A stretch of 51,982 nucleotides of DNA from Coriobacteriaceae bacterium (GTDB taxonomy: Bacteria > Actinomycetota > Coriobacteriia > Coriobacteriales > UMGS124): the NCBI GenBank assembly GCA_019421015.1, contig JAHZGC010000003.1, positions 74,311 through 126,292 on the forward strand. The letters run 5' to 3'. Positions 1 through 8,674 of the stretch are shown here, in pieces. The notes under the pieces were generated by a model, which was not told where the DNA came from, did not search any database, and saw only the letters and a list, made by a program, of their open reading frames with translations. Position 1 is the first letter of the stretch, and every line of letters starts with the position of its first letter. Made by a program: the position numbers and the translations under genes.

Positions 1-232
1 AGGCGGCGTAACCCAGGGTGTGGAGACGGGCGGAGTAACGCTCCACGTGGGAGCGGGTCACCTCGTCGGGGTCGACGACGGAGCACTCCTTTACAAGCCA
101 GGCGGCCCACCCCGCAAGGTCACGCCCATAGGCCTCGACGGTCAGGGGAGACGCCCCCCGCTCGACGCGCAGATAGTCGAGGTACTCGTCGATACCCCGC
201 TCGATAGCGCTGCGCCGAGCCGGCTGTCCCAT
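1..232 (-). CDS. xerD: Tyrosine recombinase XerD, N-terminal part (cut by window edge)
   Basis: Only the first 77 codons lie in the window; the gene runs off the left edge. The ATG at 232-230 is preceded by a GGGAGGGG ribosome site. The visible protein contains EYLDYLRVERGASPLTVEAY, the typical SAM-like core-binding domain at the start of XerC/XerD recombinases, which resolve chromosome dimers at dif. The catalytic domain with the Arg/His/Tyr residues is outside the window. It lies directly downstream of pyrG on the same strand, an arrangement known in actinobacteria, where xerD sits in the pyrG neighbourhood. An integrase of another role remains possible because only the N-domain is seen, but chromosomal XerD fits the context best. 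Confidence 0.8.
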   Translation of the reverse strand, partial: MGQPARRSAIERGIDEYLDYLRVERGASPLTVEAYGRDLAGWAAWLVKECSVVDPDEVTRSHVERYSARLHTLGYAA

Positions 233-373
233 GGCCCCTCCCCCGTTCCAAACGGCGCGTGCGCCCACACGGCCTGCACGGGCGCACGCTTCGCACCGAG
301 CCGCCGTCCCTCGCAGGGGAGCGAACGACGGCGGCCGACCCTGTACGGGTGCTAATCTTACACGGATTGCCCG

Positions 374-1981
374 TTACCGGCAGGCAGCGGCGATGAAGTC
401 CCGAAACAGCGGGTGCGGGCGCGTGGGACGGCTCTTGAACTCGGGGTGGAACTGTCCGGCGACATACCACGGGTGCACGTCACGGGGCAGCTCGACCATC
501 TCGACCAGATGGCCGTTGGGGGAGGTGCCGCTCACCACCAGCCCTGCCTCCTCGATGGCCGGGCGGAAGGCGTTGTTCACCTCGAAGCGGTGGCGGTGGC
601 GCTCGTCGATGCGGGGCACGCCGTAGGCCTCGGCCGCCAGCGTGCCCTCCTTCACGACACAGGGGTAGGAACCCAGGCGCATGGTGCCGCCCATGTCGGT
701 GATGCCGGCCTGGTCGGGCATGAGGTCGATCACGGGGTGTTGCGTGGACTCGCTGAACTCGGCGGAGTGGGCGTCGGACCAGCCCAGGACGTTGCGCGCA
801 AACTCGCAGACCGCGACCTGCAGCCCCAGGCAGATGCCCAGGTAGGGAATCTTGTGGGTGCGGGCGTAGTTGGCCGCCACGAGCTTGCCCTCAAAGCCGC
901 GCTGACCGAAGCCGCCGGGGACAAGGATGCCGTCGGCCTTGCCGAGCACCTCGTCGGCATTCTCGGCGGTAAGCTCCTCGCCGTCGATGAGCTCGATGTC
1001 GACCTGGCGGCCGTTGGCCACGCCGGCGTGGTGGAGCGCCTCGATGACCGAGAGGTAGGCGTCGGGAAGCTGGATGTACTTGCCGACCACCTTGATCTTG
1101 ACGGGCTCGCCGGAGGCCTCGGCGGCCGACTTGGCGTCGAGGAAGCCGTTCCACTCGGCCATGTCGCTCTCGCGCGGGTCAAGGCCCAGCCGCTCGCAGA
1201 CCTTGAGGTCGAAGCCCTGCTCGGCCAACAGGTTAGGCACGTCGTAGATAGAGGGGCAGTCGGCGTTCACGAACACGGCGTCGTGGTCCACGTCGCAAAA
1301 CGACGCGATCTTGTCGCAGAGCTTCTGATCGACCTCATGGTCGGCGCGGCACACGATGATGTCGGGCGAGACGCCGAGGCTGCGCAGCTCCTTGACCGAG
1401 TGCTGGGTGGGCTTGGTCTTAACCTCGTGGGAGGCGGCGATGTAGGGCAGCAGCGACACATGTATATAGCAGACGTTGTCGTAGCCCACATCCTTGCGGA
1501 ACTGGCGGATGGCCTCGATAAAGGGCTGCGACTCGATGTCGCCGATGGTGCCGCCGATCTCGGTGATGACCACGTCGGCCTCGGTCTTCTCGGCCAGGCG
1601 GTGGATACGGGCCTTGATCTCGTTGGTCACATGCGGGATGACCTGCACGGTCCCCCCGAGAAAGTCGCCGTGGCGCTCGCGGTTGATGAGGGTCTGGTAG
1701 ACCGAGCCCTGGGTGACGTTGGAGTCGCGGTTGAGGCTCTCGTCGATGAAGCGCTCGTAGTGGCCCAGATCCAGGTCTCCCTCGTGGCCGTCGTCGGTCA
1801 CGAACACCTCGCCGTGCTGGAAGGGGCTCATGGTGCCGGGGTCCACGTTGAGGTAGGGGTCCATCTTCTGCATCGTGACCTTGTAGCCCCGGGACTTGAG
1901 CAGGCGCCCCAGGGAAGCCGCCGTGATGCCCTTGCCCAAGGAGGATACGACACCGCCGGTCACGAACACATGCTTGGTCAT
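374..1981 (-). CDS. pyrG: CTP synthase
   Basis: Makes CTP from UTP, ATP and glutamine, the last step of pyrimidine nucleotide synthesis, in the cytosol. At 535 residues it has the usual family length. The N-terminal synthetase domain opens with KHVFVTGGVVSSLGKG (residues 3-18). The C-terminal class I glutamine amidotransferase domain has PGGFGQRG (355-362), the nucleophile Cys384 in GICLGLQ, and a terminal HPEFKSRP holding the catalytic His and Glu. No frameshift or missing residue is seen. About 140 bases separate it from downstream xerD, and the two tRNA genes lie upstream on the same strand. Confidence 0.98.
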   Translation of the reverse strand: MTKHVFVTGGVVSSLGKGITAASLGRLLKSRGYKVTMQKMDPYLNVDPGTMSPFQHGEVFVTDDGHEGDLDLGHYERFIDESLNRDSNVTQGSVYQTLINRERHGDFLGGTVQVIPHVTNEIKARIHRLAEKTEADVVITEIGGTIGDIESQPFIEAIRQFRKDVGYDNVCYIHVSLLPYIAASHEVKTKPTQHSVKELRSLGVSPDIIVCRADHEVDQKLCDKIASFCDVDHDAVFVNADCPSIYDVPNLLAEQGFDLKVCERLGLDPRESDMAEWNGFLDAKSAAEASGEPVKIKVVGKYIQLPDAYLSVIEALHHAGVANGRQVDIELIDGEELTAENADEVLGKADGILVPGGFGQRGFEGKLVAANYARTHKIPYLGICLGLQVAVCEFARNVLGWSDAHSAEFSESTQHPVIDLMPDQAGITDMGGTMRLGSYPCVVKEGTLAAEAYGVPRIDERHRHRFEVNNAFRPAIEEAGLVVSGTSPNGHLVEMVELPRDVHPWYVAGQFHPEFKSRPTRPHPLFRDFIAAACR

Positions 1982-2204
1982 AGAGGAAACCCCGCTCTCT
2001 TCGGTACGCCGCGCAAGCGGCCGCGAACGATTACGGGATTACATGGTACCCCCTTTTGCCGGCTCCTTGCGACCGCAAGACGCCAAAGCGGCACGGGATT
2101 TCTCAGGCTCGAAACACAGCGGACACATGGGCCCGCGCAGGCGGCCGGAGCACGCCAGTACCGGCACGTAGACGCGACGCAGGCCTTCTCAAATGCCCCA
2201 AAGA

Positions 2205-2237
2205 CAAAAAAGCCCCGACGGAGATTCGCCGGGGCTT
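2205..2237 (-). terminator. Rho-independent terminator of the tRNA unit
   Basis: Read on the minus strand this is an AAGCCCCGGCG / CGTCGGGGCTT hairpin with a 6-8 base loop followed by a run of T residues. It sits just after the 3' end of tRNA-Lys, so it most likely ends the tRNA-His/tRNA-Lys transcript before pyrG. Confidence 0.8.
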
Positions 2238-2249
2238 ACGAGTTCGCGA

Positions 2250-2326
2250 TGGTGGGCCGTCAGGGATTCGAACCCTGGACCTTGGGATTAAGAGTCCCCT
2301 GCTCTGGCCAGCTGAGCTAACGGCCC
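2250..2326 (-). tRNA. tRNA-Lys (anticodon CTT)
   Basis: The minus strand reads GGGCCGTTAGCTCAG at the 5' end and GGTTCGAATCC in the T arm, and ends with an encoded CCA. The anticodon loop is CTCTTAA, so the anticodon is CTT (Lys). The acceptor stem pairs GGGCCGT with ACGGCCC. It lies 12 bases after tRNA-His and was probably cotranscribed with it. Confidence 0.96.
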
Positions 2327-2338
2327 ATCGGAGCTGCA

Positions 2339-2415
2339 TGGGGTGGGTGAAGGGGCTCGAACCCTCGACCTTCGGAGCCACAGTCCGACGCTCTGCCAAT
2401 TGAGCTACACCCACC
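2339..2415 (-). tRNA. tRNA-His (anticodon GTG)
   Basis: The minus strand shows GGTGGGTGTAGCTCA at the 5' end, anticodon loop CTGTGGC (GTG, His), a GGTTCGAGCC T arm and encoded CCA. The extra 5' G at position -1 pairs with C73, the identity element specific to histidine tRNA, which confirms the assignment. Confidence 0.96.
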
Positions 2416-2536
2416 ATGTCCTTGCAGCCAGGTAATAATGACGGACTCCCCGACGGAATGCAAGCCTTTCGAGAGGTACAAACAATATCCACGATTGCGC
2501 CACGAGAGTCTGGCCCCGGCAGAACCCGGCGGGGCG

Positions 2537-2542
2537 TATACT
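2537..2542 (+). promoter_or_regulatory. Possible -10 box for the uptake operon
   Basis: TATACT stands out in a GC-rich gap 68 bases before the permease ATG. No convincing -35 box is seen at the expected distance, so this is a weak call based on composition and position. Confidence 0.3.
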
Positions 2543-2610
2543 CCCCTCGACAACCCTTATGCGATCCGCACCCGTGCGGCTCGCCCGTGTCAGAACCCTT
2601 GGGAGGGGCC

Positions 2611-3717
2611 ATGACAACGAACCGACGTGTTCTGGGCGACACGCCCCAGGACGTCGAGCGTGCACGCGCACACCAGGCCGCTGAGGCGGCGGCTGCGCGG
2701 GCGGCCCTCGACGACCGGGTCTCGCTCGGCAAGAAGCTGGCACTCGCAGGTGCCTTTGTGGCCGTCTTTTTGCTCTCATTCAGCATGGGGCGCTACCCCA
2801 TCGCGCTGCCCGACCTGTTCGGCGCCGTGTGGTCGGTCGTCACCGGCAACGCCGATGCCGTGGACCCCCGCGTCTACACGGCCCTGTTCAACGTACGCCT
2901 GCCGCGCGTCCTCATGGTCCTGCTCGCCGGCGCCGCCTTGGCCGTCTCGGGCGCGGCCTACCAGGGCATGTTCAAGAACCCCCTCGTCTCCCCCGACCTG
3001 CTCGGCGCGTCGGCCGGGGCCAGCCTGGGGGCCTGCCTGGGGCTGCTCTGGGGGCACGGCACCCTCACGGTGCAGCTCATGGCGTTTTGCGGGGGGCTTC
3101 TTGCCGTAGGTATGAGCGTCTGGTTCGCCAAGCTCGTGCGCTACGACCCCATCCTGTCGCTCGTACTGGCGGGCATGCTCGTCTCGACCCTGTTCCAGAG
3201 CGGCATGAGCATCGTCAAGTTCGCCGCCGACGCCGACGACAAGCTGCCGACCATCACGTTTTGGCTCATGGGCAGCTTTAGCCGCATCGACCGACATGAC
3301 CTGGCGGTGGCGCTGCTCCCCATGCTCATGGGCTTTGCCATCCTCGTGTCCCAGAGCTGGAAGCTCAACGTCTTGAGCTTCGGCGAGGAGGAGGCCCGCT
3401 CCATGGGCGTCAACACCGGGCGGGTGCGCATCCTGGTCATCCTCGCCTCGACGATGCTCGTGAGCTGCACCGTCGCCGTGGCGGGCGTCGTGGGGTGGGT
3501 GGGCCTGGTGATCCCCCACCTGGCGCGGGCCGTGGTGGGTCCCAACTACCGGCGGCTGCTGCCCACGTCGATCCTCATAGGGGCGGCATACCTGCTCGCC
3601 GTCGACGACATAGCGCGCAACCTCACGGCCGTCGAGATCCCCATCGGCATCTTGACCGCCATCCTCGGCGTGCCGTTCTTCCTGGTCATCTTCCGCCGCA
3701 ACATGAGGGGGTGGTAG
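2611..3717 (+). CDS. FecCD-type ABC transporter permease (iron/cobalamin/siderophore class)
   Basis: Membrane channel subunit of a class II metal-chelate importer. The ATG at 2611 follows GGGAGGGG at the right distance; the open frame extends upstream, but without a ribosome site. The protein has 368 residues, close to the family norm. About 40 polar residues precede the first membrane helix, then some ten hydrophobic segments follow. Family marks are LPRVLMVLLAGAALAVSG, NPLVSPDLLGASAGASLG and the cytoplasmic coupling stretch GLVIPHLARAVVG. The ATPase gene begins three bases after its stop, so the two are translated together. The substrate (ferric chelate, haem or corrinoid) cannot be told from the sequence. 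Confidence 0.93.
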   Translation: MTTNRRVLGDTPQDVERARAHQAAEAAAARAALDDRVSLGKKLALAGAFVAVFLLSFSMGRYPIALPDLFGAVWSVVTGNADAVDPRVYTALFNVRLPRVLMVLLAGAALAVSGAAYQGMFKNPLVSPDLLGASAGASLGACLGLLWGHGTLTVQLMAFCGGLLAVGMSVWFAKLVRYDPILSLVLAGMLVSTLFQSGMSIVKFAADADDKLPTITFWLMGSFSRIDRHDLAVALLPMLMGFAILVSQSWKLNVLSFGEEEARSMGVNTGRVRILVILASTMLVSCTVAVAGVVGWVGLVIPHLARAVVGPNYRRLLPTSILIGAAYLLAVDDIARNLTAVEIPIGILTAILGVPFFLVIFRRNMRGW

Positions 3718-3720
3718 CCC

Positions 3721-4494
3721 GTGCTCCAGGTTGAGGACCTGCACGTCGGCTACGGGGGCACCGAGATCGTGAAGGGTGCGACCTTCTCGGTCGAGGAGGG
3801 CGAGTACGCCTGCATCATCGGGGCCAACGGCTGCGGCAAGACCACCACGCTCAAGGCCGTGCTCGGGCTGCATAAGGCCAGCTCCGGGACCGTGTTCATA
3901 GACGGGCGCGCGACCCGCGGCATGGACGAGCGGGAGCTGGCCCGCGCCTTTGCCTACATCCCCCAGGTACACCGACCGCCGTTCCCGTTCTCGGTGGCCG
4001 ACGTGGTGCTCATGGGACGCACGCCTCACCTGGCGTCCATGAGCCGCGCGAGCGACCACGACCGGTCGGTGGCCTTCGACGCCATGGAGCGCATGGGGGT
4101 GCTGCACCTGGCGGCCCGCTCCTACACCGAGCTCTCGGGCGGCCAGCGCCAGCTCGTGCTCATCGCTCGGGCACTTGCCCAGGAGCCGCGCCTGCTCGTC
4201 ATGGACGAGCCCACGGCAAGCCTGGACTTCGGCAACCAGGAGCTGGTCCTCTCCACCATGAAGGATTTGGCCCTCGAGGGCATGGGCGTGCTCATGGTGA
4301 CCCACGACCCCGACCACGCGCTGTACTGCGCCAGCAAGGTGATCGTGATGGAGGAAGGCACGGTCAGTACCGTGGGAACCCCGGCCGAGACGATCACGGA
4401 GGAAACGCTCGACCGCATCTATGGCATCGAGACCCGCGTGGTCGACGTCAAGGTGGCCCCCGGCGAGACGCGCCGCGTGTGCGTGATGGTGTAG
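3721..4494 (+). CDS. ABC transporter ATP-binding protein, metal-chelate uptake
   Basis: ATPase partner of the FecCD permease, 257 residues, starting at GTG only three bases after the permease stop. Walker A is GANGCGKTT (34-42), the Q-loop is PQVH around residue 82, the signature is LSGGQRQ (138-144) and Walker B is LLVMDEP (158-164). The length and the C-terminal tail match the FecE/BtuD group rather than amino-acid or exporter ATPases. All residues needed for ATP hydrolysis are present. Confidence 0.94.
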   Translation: MLQVEDLHVGYGGTEIVKGATFSVEEGEYACIIGANGCGKTTTLKAVLGLHKASSGTVFIDGRATRGMDERELARAFAYIPQVHRPPFPFSVADVVLMGRTPHLASMSRASDHDRSVAFDAMERMGVLHLAARSYTELSGGQRQLVLIARALAQEPRLLVMDEPTASLDFGNQELVLSTMKDLALEGMGVLMVTHDPDHALYCASKVIVMEEGTVSTVGTPAETITEETLDRIYGIETRVVDVKVAPGETRRVCVMV

Positions 4495-4576
4495 CGGCGT
4501 CCCTGCCGAAGCGCCGTTGCCTGCAGGCAAAAAGACGGGGCACGGGCGCAGGCGTTGTGCTAAAGTGGCCGTACCT

Positions 4577-4602
4577 GGGAGCGCTCCCGGCAAGGTGCCG
4601 GG
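4577..4602 (+). promoter_or_regulatory. Palindrome and short hairpin before the binding-protein gene
   Basis: GGGAGCGCTCCC (4577-4588) is a perfect 12-base palindrome that overlaps a CCCGGCA/TGCCGGG stem-loop ending at 4602. Both lie 40-65 bases before the binding-protein ATG. They could be an operator or a leader hairpin that raises expression of the binding protein over the permease. I see no cobalamin-box or Fur-like consensus. Confidence 0.35.
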
Positions 4603-4643
4603 AATCGGGCGCCCCCTATCAACGTCCTTGGGAGGGACTTCAT

Positions 4644-5783
4644 ATGCAGCAGCTTTTGATGGGACGGCTGTCCCGTCGGTCCTTTGTGGCCGGCGCGGCG
4701 GCGGCACTGGCCTGCGCAGCCTTCGGCGGCCTGAGTATCGCCTCGGCCGACGAGGCCACCCGCACCTTCGTCGACGACGCCGGGCGCGAGTGCGTGATCC
4801 CCACCGCCGAGAACCTCGTGTCCATCTACTACACCAGCCCGGTCTCCGAGATCTACGGCTTTACCCTGGCTCCCGACCTGGGCTGCGGCACCACCTTTGA
4901 CCCCTTTGCGCCCGAAGAGCTCAAGTACCTGCCCGAGGGCTACGGCGACCGTCCCAGCCTGGGCACCCTTGCCGGCGGCAAGGAGCTCAACCCCGAGGCC
5001 ATCATCAACGCCGGCCCGCAGCTCATCCTGAGCATCACCAACTCGAGCGAGATCACCCAGAGCGACATCGACACCGCCGACGACATCCAGGAGAAGACCG
5101 GCATCCCCTGCATCGTGCTGCGCGGCGGCATGGACGACGTGGTCGACCTCTACCAGCGCCTCGGCGACCTGCTCGGCCGCGAGGACGACGCCAAGGTGCT
5201 CTCGGACTACTGCAAGGACGTCCTTGACAACGTGAAGAAGGCCGTGGACTCGATTCCCGAGGACGAGCGTGTGACGCTCTACTACGCCGAGGGGCCCGAA
5301 GGCCTGCAGACCGAGCCCGAGACCTCCTCGCACGCCCTGACCTTCAAGATCGCCGGTGCCAAGAACGTGGCCGACGTCGAGGGCAGCAACAGGGTCGAGG
5401 TCTCGCTCGAGCAGGTGCTCGCATGGGACCCCGAGGTCATCATCGCCTGGAGCACCGTGGTTCGCGGGGGCGCCTCCGACGTCATCCCCGAGGACCCGAA
5501 CTGGGCCGAGATCAAGGCCGTCAAGGACGGCCGCGTCTACACGATGCCCAACACGCCCTTTAGCTGGTGCGACCGCCCGCCGTCGGTCAACCGCTTCCTC
5601 GGCATCCAGTGGGTCGCGAACATGCTCTACCCCGAGGCCTACGACGTGGACATGGTCGAGGTCACCAAGGAGTTCTACAGCCTGTTCTACCACGTGGAGA
5701 TCACCGACGAGGACGCCCTCGAGCTGCTGGGCAACAGCTACCCGCCCTACGGGACCGAAGAGGCCGCGAAGGGCTCGAAGTAA
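4644..5783 (+). CDS. Tat-exported substrate-binding protein of the metal-chelate importer
   Basis: Extracytoplasmic receptor of the FecCD importer, 379 residues. The ATG at 4644 follows GGGAGGGA. The N-terminus carries a twin-arginine signal, SRRSFVAG at 10-17, followed by an alanine-rich hydrophobic stretch ending near ASADE, so it is exported folded. A Cys in LACAAFGG gives only a weak lipobox. The mature part has the pattern of the periplasmic-binding-protein 2 fold: VDDAGRECVIP near the start, then two lobes joined by a long helix. The gene lies 149 bases after the ATPase and is followed by a terminator. The ligand is unknown. Confidence 0.9.
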   Translation: MQQLLMGRLSRRSFVAGAAAALACAAFGGLSIASADEATRTFVDDAGRECVIPTAENLVSIYYTSPVSEIYGFTLAPDLGCGTTFDPFAPEELKYLPEGYGDRPSLGTLAGGKELNPEAIINAGPQLILSITNSSEITQSDIDTADDIQEKTGIPCIVLRGGMDDVVDLYQRLGDLLGREDDAKVLSDYCKDVLDNVKKAVDSIPEDERVTLYYAEGPEGLQTEPETSSHALTFKIAGAKNVADVEGSNRVEVSLEQVLAWDPEVIIAWSTVVRGGASDVIPEDPNWAEIKAVKDGRVYTMPNTPFSWCDRPPSVNRFLGIQWVANMLYPEAYDVDMVEVTKEFYSLFYHVEITDEDALELLGNSYPPYGTEEAAKGSK

Positions 5784-5811
5784 CGCGCAGGACGGCACAC
5801 AGGGGCGCGGT

Positions 5812-5844
5812 GGGGAGGATGGGGTTCTCCGCCGCGCCCCTTTT
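5812..5844 (+). terminator. Rho-independent terminator after the binding-protein gene
   Basis: GGGGCGCGG (5812-5820) pairs with CCGCGCCCC (5832-5840) and is followed by TTTT. It lies about 30 bases after the binding-protein stop and 40 bases before the methyltransferase GTG, so methyltransferase expression needs either read-through or its own start. Confidence 0.75.
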
Positions 5845-5885
5845 GATATCTGGCATATCTGGTTCGGCAGGAGAAGGGGGTCCAC

Positions 5886-6737
5886 GTGAGGTTTGCGGAG
5901 AAGCCCGTACAGCTCGAAAGCGGCGTCGACTGGAGGGCTCTGTGGCTTGAGGAGCGCGCAGGGCGCGACGGCATCGAGGACGCGGCGTTTTGGGACCGAC
6001 GGGCCCAGGGCTTCTCGGCCTCGTGCCAGCGCAGCCCCTACGCCCGGGAGTACCTGGAGCGTGCGGGGGTGCGGCCCGGGGAGACCGTGATCGACATGGG
6101 CTGCGGTTCGGGCACGTTGGCGCTGCCGCTGGCCGCCGAGGGGCACGCGGTGACCGCGTGCGACCTTTCGGGCAAAATGCTCGAGCGGCTTGAGGAGCAG
6201 GCGCAGGCCGACGATGTGGCGTCGCGCATCGACCTCCGGCAGCTCTCGTGGCTCGACGGCTGGGAGGACCTCCCCGTGGCCGACGTGTTCCTGGCGTCGC
6301 GCTCGCTCTACAGCACCGACCTGCGCGAGACGATCCTCAAGATGGAGCGCCACGCCCGGCGCAGGGTCTGCCTCACGGTCTCGACCATCGACGGTCCGGC
6401 CCACGACAACACCATGCTGCGCGCCATAGGCCGGCCGTGTTCGGAGCGCTCGGAGTCTGTGTACGTGGTGAACCTGCTGCTGCAGATGGGCAGGTTCCCC
6501 GAGCTCTCATACATCTCTCATGTAAAGCCCGTCTTCGGGTCCACGGCCGAGGAGTTGCGCTCGGAGTTCGAACGCGAAGACGGGCCGTTCACCCCCGAGG
6601 AGGCACGGCTGCTCGAGGAGTTTATCGCCGAGCAGTTCGAGCCAACGGAGAAGCCCGACGGGACGCCGGCCATGGCCAGGCGCTACGACCGCCCCGTGCG
6701 CTGGGCATTCATAGCCTGGGAGCCGCCGCTCCGATAG
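5886..6737 (+). CDS. Class I SAM-dependent methyltransferase linked to the uptake locus
   Basis: A 283-residue methyltransferase starting at GTG 5886 behind AGGAGAAGGGGG. The SAM-binding motif I is VIDMGCGSGTLAL (68-80), followed by an acidic residue after the second strand (VTACDLSGKM). The first 60 residues are an N-terminal cap with no motif I recognise. The target is unknown. Its position between an ABC chelate importer and a DUF364 protein suggests it modifies the imported chelate or ligand, but this is inference only. It converges with the DUF364 gene, stops nine bases apart. Confidence 0.82.
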   Translation: MRFAEKPVQLESGVDWRALWLEERAGRDGIEDAAFWDRRAQGFSASCQRSPYAREYLERAGVRPGETVIDMGCGSGTLALPLAAEGHAVTACDLSGKMLERLEEQAQADDVASRIDLRQLSWLDGWEDLPVADVFLASRSLYSTDLRETILKMERHARRRVCLTVSTIDGPAHDNTMLRAIGRPCSERSESVYVVNLLLQMGRFPELSYISHVKPVFGSTAEELRSEFEREDGPFTPEEARLLEEFIAEQFEPTEKPDGTPAMARRYDRPVRWAFIAWEPPLR

Positions 6738-6746
6738 GGCATATCT

Positions 6747-7568
6747 TTAGAAGCACCCTCCGCAAAAACAGTCGAACATGAGCAGCGCGTCGCCGAAGAG
6801 CTGGCCGCGACCGCGCTCCACGAGCGCCCGCACGGCGTCGGGGTCGGCCACCACGCTTCCCGCCAGGCACTCGACGCCCTCGTCGAACATCAGGGCCGCC
6901 GGCACGACGCTCGGCCCCACGAGCACCGTGTGGGTGCAGCCGCCCAGCCGCGCGAGCTCCAGAAGGCGCGGCTGGGTCTTGTTGGTGAGCGTGACGCCGG
7001 TCATGAAGAGGTAGTCCTGCTCGGGGACCAGATACTCGCAGGCGGGGTCGGGGGTGTCGATGTCGCTCGTGCAGGTGCGCTCGAGCACCGTGAGCACGCC
7101 GCCGCGCTCCCGGGCGATGCGCTCCACATGGGGAAAATGCCCCACCACGCAAACCCTCTTGCCGGGCATCTTGGACGCGTAGACGGCAAAGGCGTCGGCG
7201 GCCCGCTCGTGGTCGAGCGGCTGGGCGCCCTCGTCGTCGTAGGTAGCCCCCAGGGGATCGAGCAGCTCGCGGCGGGCATACCAGGCGTTGAGTGCCGCAA
7301 CGCCCAGGGTCGCCTCCCCCCAGTTCCAGGACTTGGCGAGCCCGGCCACCTCGCGCAGGGGGCGGCCCACCAGGGGGCTTTCGGTTGTAGGCGCTCCCCC
7401 GCCGGTGCAGGTCATGGCCACGCCCATGCCGCTTTCGGACTCGACGTAGGTCCAGGCGGCCCCCAGGCAGAGGCGCGTCACCGCCACGTCGTCGGGAATG
7501 CCGTCGATCAGGGCGTCGTAAAGACGCCAGGGGTTGTGCGTGGCAGGTGCGGCCGGGGACTCGCTCAT
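6747..7568 (-). CDS. DUF4213/DUF364 putative heavy-metal chelation protein
   Basis: A 273-residue cytosolic protein. The ATG at 7568 follows GGGAGGG. The N-terminal part (about 1-100, with AMTCTGGGAP) matches the DUF4213 region, and the rest the Rossmann-like DUF364 domain, seen as VCVVGHFPHVERI and DYLFMTGVTLTNKT. Families PF13938 and PF04016 are annotated as putative heavy-metal chelation and often sit beside iron-type ABC importers, as here. The C-terminus ends in MFDCFCGGCF, a three-cysteine tail that could bind metal. It converges with the methyltransferase gene, so it may be regulated separately. Confidence 0.85.
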   Translation of the reverse strand: MSESPAAPATHNPWRLYDALIDGIPDDVAVTRLCLGAAWTYVESESGMGVAMTCTGGGAPTTESPLVGRPLREVAGLAKSWNWGEATLGVAALNAWYARRELLDPLGATYDDEGAQPLDHERAADAFAVYASKMPGKRVCVVGHFPHVERIARERGGVLTVLERTCTSDIDTPDPACEYLVPEQDYLFMTGVTLTNKTQPRLLELARLGGCTHTVLVGPSVVPAALMFDEGVECLAGSVVADPDAVRALVERGRGQLFGDALLMFDCFCGGCF

Positions 7569-7773
7569 GATGACCCTCCCAAGGTCCGATGGGGCGATTT
7601 CGATATGGATATAGGGGCGGGGCTGCCGGAATTGAGGCCGGGGGCACCCCACGCCTTGTTGGAACCCCGTGATTGTACTCCATAGGTCCGGGCCATGCCC
7701 CGGCGAGGAGGACTTCCGATGTAAGCTGGGAACGTTGGAAAACCGGTGCCCCGACGACCCCGAAAGGACCCCC

Positions 7774-8607
7774 ATGAGCGAACGCCTCGACAGCGCGCTG
7801 GTCAGGCGCGGGCTTGCCGCTTCGCGCGAGAAGGCCAAGGCAGCCCTGGCGGCCGGACACGTCTACGTGGACGGGTCGCCCGCCCTCAAGGCAAGCCAGC
7901 CCGTGGACGACGGCACCCTGCTCGAGGTGCGCGGGGTCGCGATGCCCTACGTGGGCCGTGGGGGCCTCAAGCTCGAGAAGGCCCTGCGGGTTTTTGGGGT
8001 GGACGTGCACGGCGCGGCCTGCCTCGACCTCGGCGCCTCCACCGGCGGCTTCACCGACTGCCTGCTGCAGAACGGGGCATCGCAGGTGGTGGCGGTCGAC
8101 GTGGGCCATGACCAGCTCGCCCAGCCGCTGCGCGACGACCCACGCGTGGTGAGCCTCGAGGGCACCGACGCCCGGGACCTCACCTGCGAGCAGGCGGGCG
8201 GCCCCTTCGCCGTGGCGGTCACCGACGTCTCATTCATCTCGCTCGGCAAGGTGCTCCCGGCCATGGCGGGGCTGCTCGCAGAGGGAGGCGTCGCCCTCTG
8301 CCTCATCAAACCGCAGTTCGAGGCGGGGCCCGAGCATGTGGGCAAACGCGGCGTCGTCAAAGACCCGCGGGTGCACCGCGAGGTGATCGCCCGAGTGCTC
8401 GCCCAAGCCGAGGGTGTGGGCCTCGACGTGCGGGGGCTGGACTTCTCGCCCATCACGGGGCCGCAGGGAAACATCGAGTATCTGCTCTATGCGCGCAAGG
8501 GGGGCGAGGGCAACGCGAAGACGCCCGGCGAGCCCCGAGGGGCGACCACCGGGGTCGACATCGACGCCGTGGTGCGCGCGGCTCACGAGGAGCTCGAACG
8601 GCGATAG
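7774..8607 (+). CDS. tlyA: TlyA-family rRNA 2'-O-methyltransferase
   Basis: Ribose methyltransferase of the TlyA/hemolysin-A family, which in mycobacteria modifies 16S and 23S rRNA and sets capreomycin sensitivity. The protein is 277 residues, a little over the usual 270, from ATG 7774 behind GAAAGGA. An S4 RNA-binding domain covers residues 1-60 (LVRRGLAASREKAKAALAAG). The SAM site is CLDLGASTGGFTDC (83-96). The later motifs VTDVSFISL, LIKPQFEAG and GNIEYLLYA are family-specific. The last 35 residues are a variable tail. It appears monocistronic. Confidence 0.94.
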   Translation: MSERLDSALVRRGLAASREKAKAALAAGHVYVDGSPALKASQPVDDGTLLEVRGVAMPYVGRGGLKLEKALRVFGVDVHGAACLDLGASTGGFTDCLLQNGASQVVAVDVGHDQLAQPLRDDPRVVSLEGTDARDLTCEQAGGPFAVAVTDVSFISLGKVLPAMAGLLAEGGVALCLIKPQFEAGPEHVGKRGVVKDPRVHREVIARVLAQAEGVGLDVRGLDFSPITGPQGNIEYLLYARKGGEGNAKTPGEPRGATTGVDIDAVVRAAHEELERR

Positions 8608-8659
8608 GATCCGCTGGCGGAGCATGGCACCGAGCCGGAGCTCGGGACAGCCGTGGCCA

Positions 8660-8674
8660 TAAACCGACGGTTTA
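8660..8674. promoter_or_regulatory. Perfect 15-base palindrome downstream of tlyA
   Basis: TAAACCGACGGTTTA is two 7-base arms around one central base, about 50 bases after the tlyA stop. It looks like an operator for a dimeric regulator at the head of the long gap before the stress-protein gene, but the regulator is unknown. Confidence 0.45.

Noticed and set aside
413..2320. Long open frame on the plus strand opposite pyrG and the tRNA genes
   Set aside because: It lies antisense to a clear pyrG, has Val/Gly/Leu-rich composition typical of GC-rich shadow frames, and reads through two tRNA genes.
4495..4643. Cobalamin riboswitch before the importer binding-protein gene
   Set aside because: No B12 box and too short for the fold; only a palindrome and a small hairpin are seen.
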